From Metarhizobium sp039808465 (GTDB taxonomy: Bacteria > Pseudomonadota > Alphaproteobacteria > Rhizobiales > Rhizobiaceae), in contig JBDHTA010000179.1 in assembly GCA_039808465.1 (NCBI GenBank), positions 1-8,233 of the forward strand: a stretch of 8,233 nt of DNA. The letters are read 5' to 3'. The notes beneath the pieces are model-generated. The model was given only the letters and a program-made list of their open reading frames with translations, was not told the DNA's origin and did no database searches. Positions 5,218 through 8,233 of the stretch are shown in pieces; position 1 is the stretch's first letter, and every line of letters begins with the position of its first letter. Position numbers and translations under genes: made by a program.

Positions 5218-6234
5218 TTGGGCGTCGTGATATCCATCGAGGAAAACAAAAACAAAACGGCTTCCGTCAAGCCGCTGGTCGATCTGACCAAAGCCGATAT
5301 GGAGCGCGTGAACCAGCTCATTCTCTCCAAGGCCGGTTCCGACGTGCAGATGATCCCGGAAGTCGCCAACCACCTGATTTCCTCCGGTGGCAAGCGGTTG
5401 CGGCCGATGCTGACGCTCGCCGCCGCCGCCATGTTCGGCTATGAGGGCGACCATCACATCAAGCTCGCCACCAGCGTCGAATTCATGCACACGGCAACGT
5501 TGCTGCATGACGACGTGGTGGACGAAAGCGACATGCGGCGCGGCAAATCCACGGCGCGCACCATCTGGGGCAACCAGGCGAGCGTGCTGGTCGGCGATTT
5601 CCTGCTGGGCCAGGCCTTCCGCATGATGGTCGATGTCGGCTCGCTGGAGGCGCTCGACGTGCTCTCCACCGCCGCCTCCGTGATCGCCGAAGGCGAGGTT
5701 CTCCAGCTTTCCGTCGCCAAGAACATGGAAACGACCGAGGACGACTATCTGCAAGTCATCCGCGCCAAGACGGCGGCGCTGTTTGCGGCGGCCGCCGAAG
5801 TCGGCCCCATCGTCGCCAAAACCGACAAATCCGGCCGCAACGCGCTGAAATCCTACGGCATGAATCTCGGCCTCGCCTTCCAGCTCGTCGACGACGTGCT
5901 GGATTACGGCGGCAAGGCCGCCGATCTCGGCAAGAATGTCGGCGACGATTTCCGCGAGGGCAAGATCACGCTCCCCGTCATCCTCGCCTATCGGCGCGGC
6001 ACCGAGGACGAGCGCGCCTTCTGGCGCGAGGCGATCGAAGGCGGCAACAATGGCGACGACAAGCTGGAAACGGCGCTGGGGCTGATCACCAAATATGGCA
6101 GCCTTGCCGACACCATCGCGCGCGCGCGTCATTACGGCACCATTGCCCGCGACGCGCTGGCGCCGCTGCCGCAATCGCCGTGGAAATCGGCATTGCTCGA
6201 CGTGATCGATTTCAGCATCCAGCGGGTGAACTGA
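5218..6234 (+). CDS. ispB: Polyprenyl (octa/decaprenyl) diphosphate synthase
   Basis: This enzyme adds isopentenyl units to an allylic diphosphate to make the long ubiquinone side chain in the cytoplasm. The 338-aa protein has GGKRLRP at 57-63, the first aspartate-rich motif LLHDDVVDESDMRRG at 95-109 (DDxxD at 98-102, Arg107/108) and the second motif FQLVDDVLDY at 221-230 (DDxxD at 225-229), plus GKNVGDDFREGK at 238-249. Ala93, five residues before the first DDxxD, is small as in other long-chain synthases such as E. coli IspB. Rhizobial members make decaprenyl chains (UQ-10; named DdsA in Agrobacterium), so C50 is likely, but sequence does not prove it. The start is TTG at 5218 with AGGAG 10 bp upstream, giving the MGVVI N-terminus I recall for related synthases. 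In-frame ATGs at 5164 and 5167 would precede the predicted transcription start. Confidence 0.95.
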   Translation: MGVVISIEENKNKTASVKPLVDLTKADMERVNQLILSKAGSDVQMIPEVANHLISSGGKRLRPMLTLAAAAMFGYEGDHHIKLATSVEFMHTATLLHDDVVDESDMRRGKSTARTIWGNQASVLVGDFLLGQAFRMMVDVGSLEALDVLSTAASVIAEGEVLQLSVAKNMETTEDDYLQVIRAKTAALFAAAAEVGPIVAKTDKSGRNALKSYGMNLGLAFQLVDDVLDYGGKAADLGKNVGDDFREGKITLPVILAYRRGTEDERAFWREAIEGGNNGDDKLETALGLITKYGSLADTIARARHYGTIARDALAPLPQSPWKSALLDVIDFSIQRVN

Positions 6235-6498
6235 GGCGGACGGCGCAAGGGCCTGCGCCAGCGCCGCATCCGTGGCCGCAGAGCGGAATTCCTTGCGAGG
6301 CTGCTTCAAAAAAGCCATTCTGTGCTGGAATCATCGCGCATCCTTGATGTGCGCGGCGCAATTCGCGGCCTGCCCGGCGTGACAGGCGGGCGCAGTTCGC
6401 GTAAGCGATTTCAAGGCGTTACGGTGTGCTTGCGCATTCGCTGAGCACGCGCGGCGCGGCAATCCGGGGTTCAGCCCGTCCTGTTGAAAGGCATGTAC
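6235..6498. other. 264-bp intergenic gap with several short hairpins
   Basis: No gene, tRNA or convincing promoter is visible between the synthase and the TPR gene. Small inverted repeats are present: GGCGCA/TGCGCC (6242-6259), 8 bp past the synthase stop; GCGCA/TGCGC (6336-6354); and GTGTGCT with AGCACGC (6424-6450, one G-U pair, nested GCG/CGC). None is followed by a clean T tract. The gap could be the 5' leader of the TPR gene, or simply GC-rich spacer. Confidence 0.5.
6242..6259 (+). terminator. Hairpin after the polyprenyl synthase gene, weak terminator candidate
   Basis: A perfect 6-bp stem, GGCGCA (6242-6247) with TGCGCC (6254-6259), has a 6-base loop and starts 8 bp after the TGA stop. 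No T run follows (AGCGCCGC), so it is at most a 3'-end stem or part of a factor-dependent terminator. Confidence 0.25.
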
Positions 6499-8233
6499 AT
6501 GCGGCAAAGATTTGCCCTTCGTCTTCTCTCCGGCGCAGCCTTGGCGGCAGCGCTTCTGCTTGGCGCAATGCCCCTCCATTCCGTGCGGGCGGAAGAGGCG
6601 GCGCAAGCCGCCGAAACGGAAGCCCCGTTCAACCCGGCCACCGCCACCACCTTTTCCGGCGCCTTCCTTGCCGCGCGCACCGCAGATGTCGACAAGGATT
6701 ACGCCACCGCCATCACGCTTTACCGCAAGGCGCTGGAGCTGGAACCGGCCAATCCGGAAATCCGCCAGCGGCTGATGATCGCGCTGTTCATGAACGGCGA
6801 TTTCAAGGACGGCGTGAAGCTGGCCGAGCAGATGAAGGCCGATCCATCCGTCGAGCGCATCACCACCATCGTCCGCGGCCTCGACGCCATCTATGACGGC
6901 CGCTACGGCGAAGCCGAGAAAATCCTGAAATACAAAGGGCCAAACGATCTCGAGCGGATGATGAACAACCTCATCATCGCCTGGGCGCGCATGGGCAGCG
7001 GCAAGAACAAGGAAGCCCTGTCGATGATCACGGGGCTGAAAGGCCCGGCCTGGTTCGGCATCTTCAAGAATTACCAGGCAGGCGCGCTCGCCGCCGCCAC
7101 CGGCAATACGAACCGCGCGCGCACCTATCTGAACGAGGCGGTTTCCGACCGCGACGGCGGCCAGACCGCGCCCGACACCTATGTCCGCGCCGTGATGGCG
7201 CTCGCCATTCTCGAAGCGCAGCAGGGCAACAAACAGAAGGCGCTGGACGCGATTTCGGCGGGCGACAATTTCATCAACAATTACGCGCCGTTGAAGGCGC
7301 TGCGCGACAGCATCGAGAAGGGCGACAAGCCGCAGCAGCAGGTGCAGACCGCCGCGCAAGGGGCGGCTTCCGTGCTGTTTTCCGTCGGCAGCGCGCTGAA
7401 CCGGCAGGGCGCCGACGATGCGGTGGCGCTCTATCTGCAAGCCTCCTACGCGCTCGATCCCCGGAGCGCCGACACGCTGGTCCTGCTCGGCGGCCTTGCG
7501 GAAAATGCCGAGCAGCCGGAACGCGCCATCGACTTCTACAAGAAGGTGCCGCAGGATTCGCCGATGCGGCGCATTTCCGAGCTGCAACTGGGGCTGGCGC
7601 TGGCGCAAACCGGCAAGGTCGAGGAAGCCAAGACGCATCTGAAATCGCTGATCGCCTCCGATCCCAAGGATATCCGCAGCTATCTCGCCTATGGCGGCGT
7701 GCTGTCGGACGCCAAGGATTACGCGGCCATGGCCGAAACCTTCGACAAGGCCGTCGAGGTGATCGGGCCGCTGCCGAACCGCAGCCATTGGGCGGTGTTC
7801 TTCCAGCGCGGCATCGCCTATGAACGGCTGAAGAAATGGGACCAGGCCGAGCCGAATTTCCGCAAGGCGCTGGAACTGAACCCCGACCAGCCGCAGGTGC
7901 TGAACTATCTCGGCTATTCCTGGGTCGACATGAACCGCAATCTCGACGAAGGGCTCGAGATGATCAAGCGCGCCGTCGAGTTGCGCCCCGACGACGGCTA
8001 CATCGTCGATTCGCTCGGCTGGGCCTATTACCGGCTCGGGCGCTTCGGCCAGGCCGTCGAGGAGCTGGAGCGGGCCGCGCAGCTCAAGGCGGGCGACGCC
8101 ACCATCAACGACCATCTGGGCGACGCCTACTGGCGTGTGGGCCGCACCTTCGAGGCGCGCTACCAGTGGGAGCGCTCGCTGACGATGAAGCCCGAGATCG
8201 CCGAGATTCCCAAGATCGAAGCGAAGATCAAGA
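6499..8233 (+). CDS. Exported tetratricopeptide repeat protein (3' end outside window)
   Basis: The frame is open for 578 codons to the right edge, so the C-terminus is missing. Residues 1-31 form a signal peptide (MRQR, an alanine/leucine core, cleavage after SVRA) with no lipobox cysteine, which predicts a soluble periplasmic protein. TPR-like units are visible at about 54-86 (YATAITLYRKALELEPANP core), 290-322, 324-356, 360-390, 432-464, 466-498 (EGLEMIKRAVELRPDDG) and 500-533, with a last partial unit at 535-566. The middle (about 100-280) is helical but diverged. TPR arrays scaffold protein partners; the partner is unknown. ATG at 6499 is chosen because AAAGG at 6487-6491 sits 7 bp before it. 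The ATG at 6493 is only 1 bp from that site. From memory, related genomes often place ispE after this gene. Confidence 0.9.
   Translation, partial: MRQRFALRLLSGAALAAALLLGAMPLHSVRAEEAAQAAETEAPFNPATATTFSGAFLAARTADVDKDYATAITLYRKALELEPANPEIRQRLMIALFMNGDFKDGVKLAEQMKADPSVERITTIVRGLDAIYDGRYGEAEKILKYKGPNDLERMMNNLIIAWARMGSGKNKEALSMITGLKGPAWFGIFKNYQAGALAAATGNTNRARTYLNEAVSDRDGGQTAPDTYVRAVMALAILEAQQGNKQKALDAISAGDNFINNYAPLKALRDSIEKGDKPQQQVQTAAQGAASVLFSVGSALNRQGADDAVALYLQASYALDPRSADTLVLLGGLAENAEQPERAIDFYKKVPQDSPMRRISELQLGLALAQTGKVEEAKTHLKSLIASDPKDIRSYLAYGGVLSDAKDYAAMAETFDKAVEVIGPLPNRSHWAVFFQRGIAYERLKKWDQAEPNFRKALELNPDQPQVLNYLGYSWVDMNRNLDEGLEMIKRAVELRPDDGYIVDSLGWAYYRLGRFGQAVEELERAAQLKAGDATINDHLGDAYWRVGRTFEARYQWERSLTMKPEIAEIPKIEAKIK

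Noticed and set aside
5116..6318. 400-codon open frame on the minus strand
   Set aside because: It is antisense to the polyprenyl synthase, which has both DDxxD motifs intact. The antisense translation shows no family features.
6355..6450. Possible tRNA-like segment (GGCGTGACAGGC and nearby stems)
   Set aside because: No acceptor stem, anticodon arm or GTTCRA T-loop could be arranged into a cloverleaf.
6331..8115. 594-codon open frame on the minus strand
   Set aside because: It lies entirely opposite the TPR gene, whose product has a signal peptide and clear repeats. The minus frame has biased H/G/R/A composition with no recognisable domain and is a typical shadow in GC-rich DNA.

Overview
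This is GC-rich chromosomal DNA that most resembles the Hyphomicrobiales (Rhizobiales), and within them the Rhizobiaceae (Agrobacterium/Rhizobium/Shinella-like). The evidence is the alphaproteobacterial style of GlyQ and of the long-chain polyprenyl diphosphate synthase, promoter hexamers close to the rhizobial CTTGAC-N17-CTATAT pattern, and intergenic C/G-rich palindromic repeats of a kind common between rhizobial genes. The genus cannot be fixed from the window alone.

Layout. Positions 1-5097 hold seven genes, all on the minus strand, so they are transcribed from right to left. Starting from the divergent control region at about 5098-5217, these are: a small DUF2007 protein, a TrmN6/COG4123-type SAM methyltransferase that overlaps it by 14 bp, a cytoplasmic SppA/SohB-like S49 serine peptidase, a 63-aa single-span membrane protein, a 304-bp gap filled with palindromic repeats plus a promoter, glyQ (glycyl-tRNA synthetase alpha subunit), a hairpin, lemA, and the N-terminal half of a DUF2207 membrane protein that runs off the left edge. 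On the plus strand from 5218 lies the polyprenyl (octa/decaprenyl) diphosphate synthase for the ubiquinone side chain, with a TTG start. After a 264-bp gap comes a large exported TPR protein that runs off the right edge.

How the genes fit together. IspB/DdsA makes the quinone tail. GlyQ is half of the tetrameric GlyRS, and the glyS partner is not in the window. The DUF2007-methyltransferase-S49-small-protein set looks like one transcription unit with tight junctions. LemA plus DUF2207 form a frequently co-located envelope pair of unknown function. The TPR protein is probably periplasmic.

No defence system, phage, CRISPR array, transposase or tRNA gene is visible. This is an ordinary housekeeping region. 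The points most worth a second look are the repeat cluster at 2738-2936 with its own terminal inverted repeats, the uncharacterised small membrane protein next to the S49 peptidase, and several start sites that sequence signals shift away from the longest reading frame.
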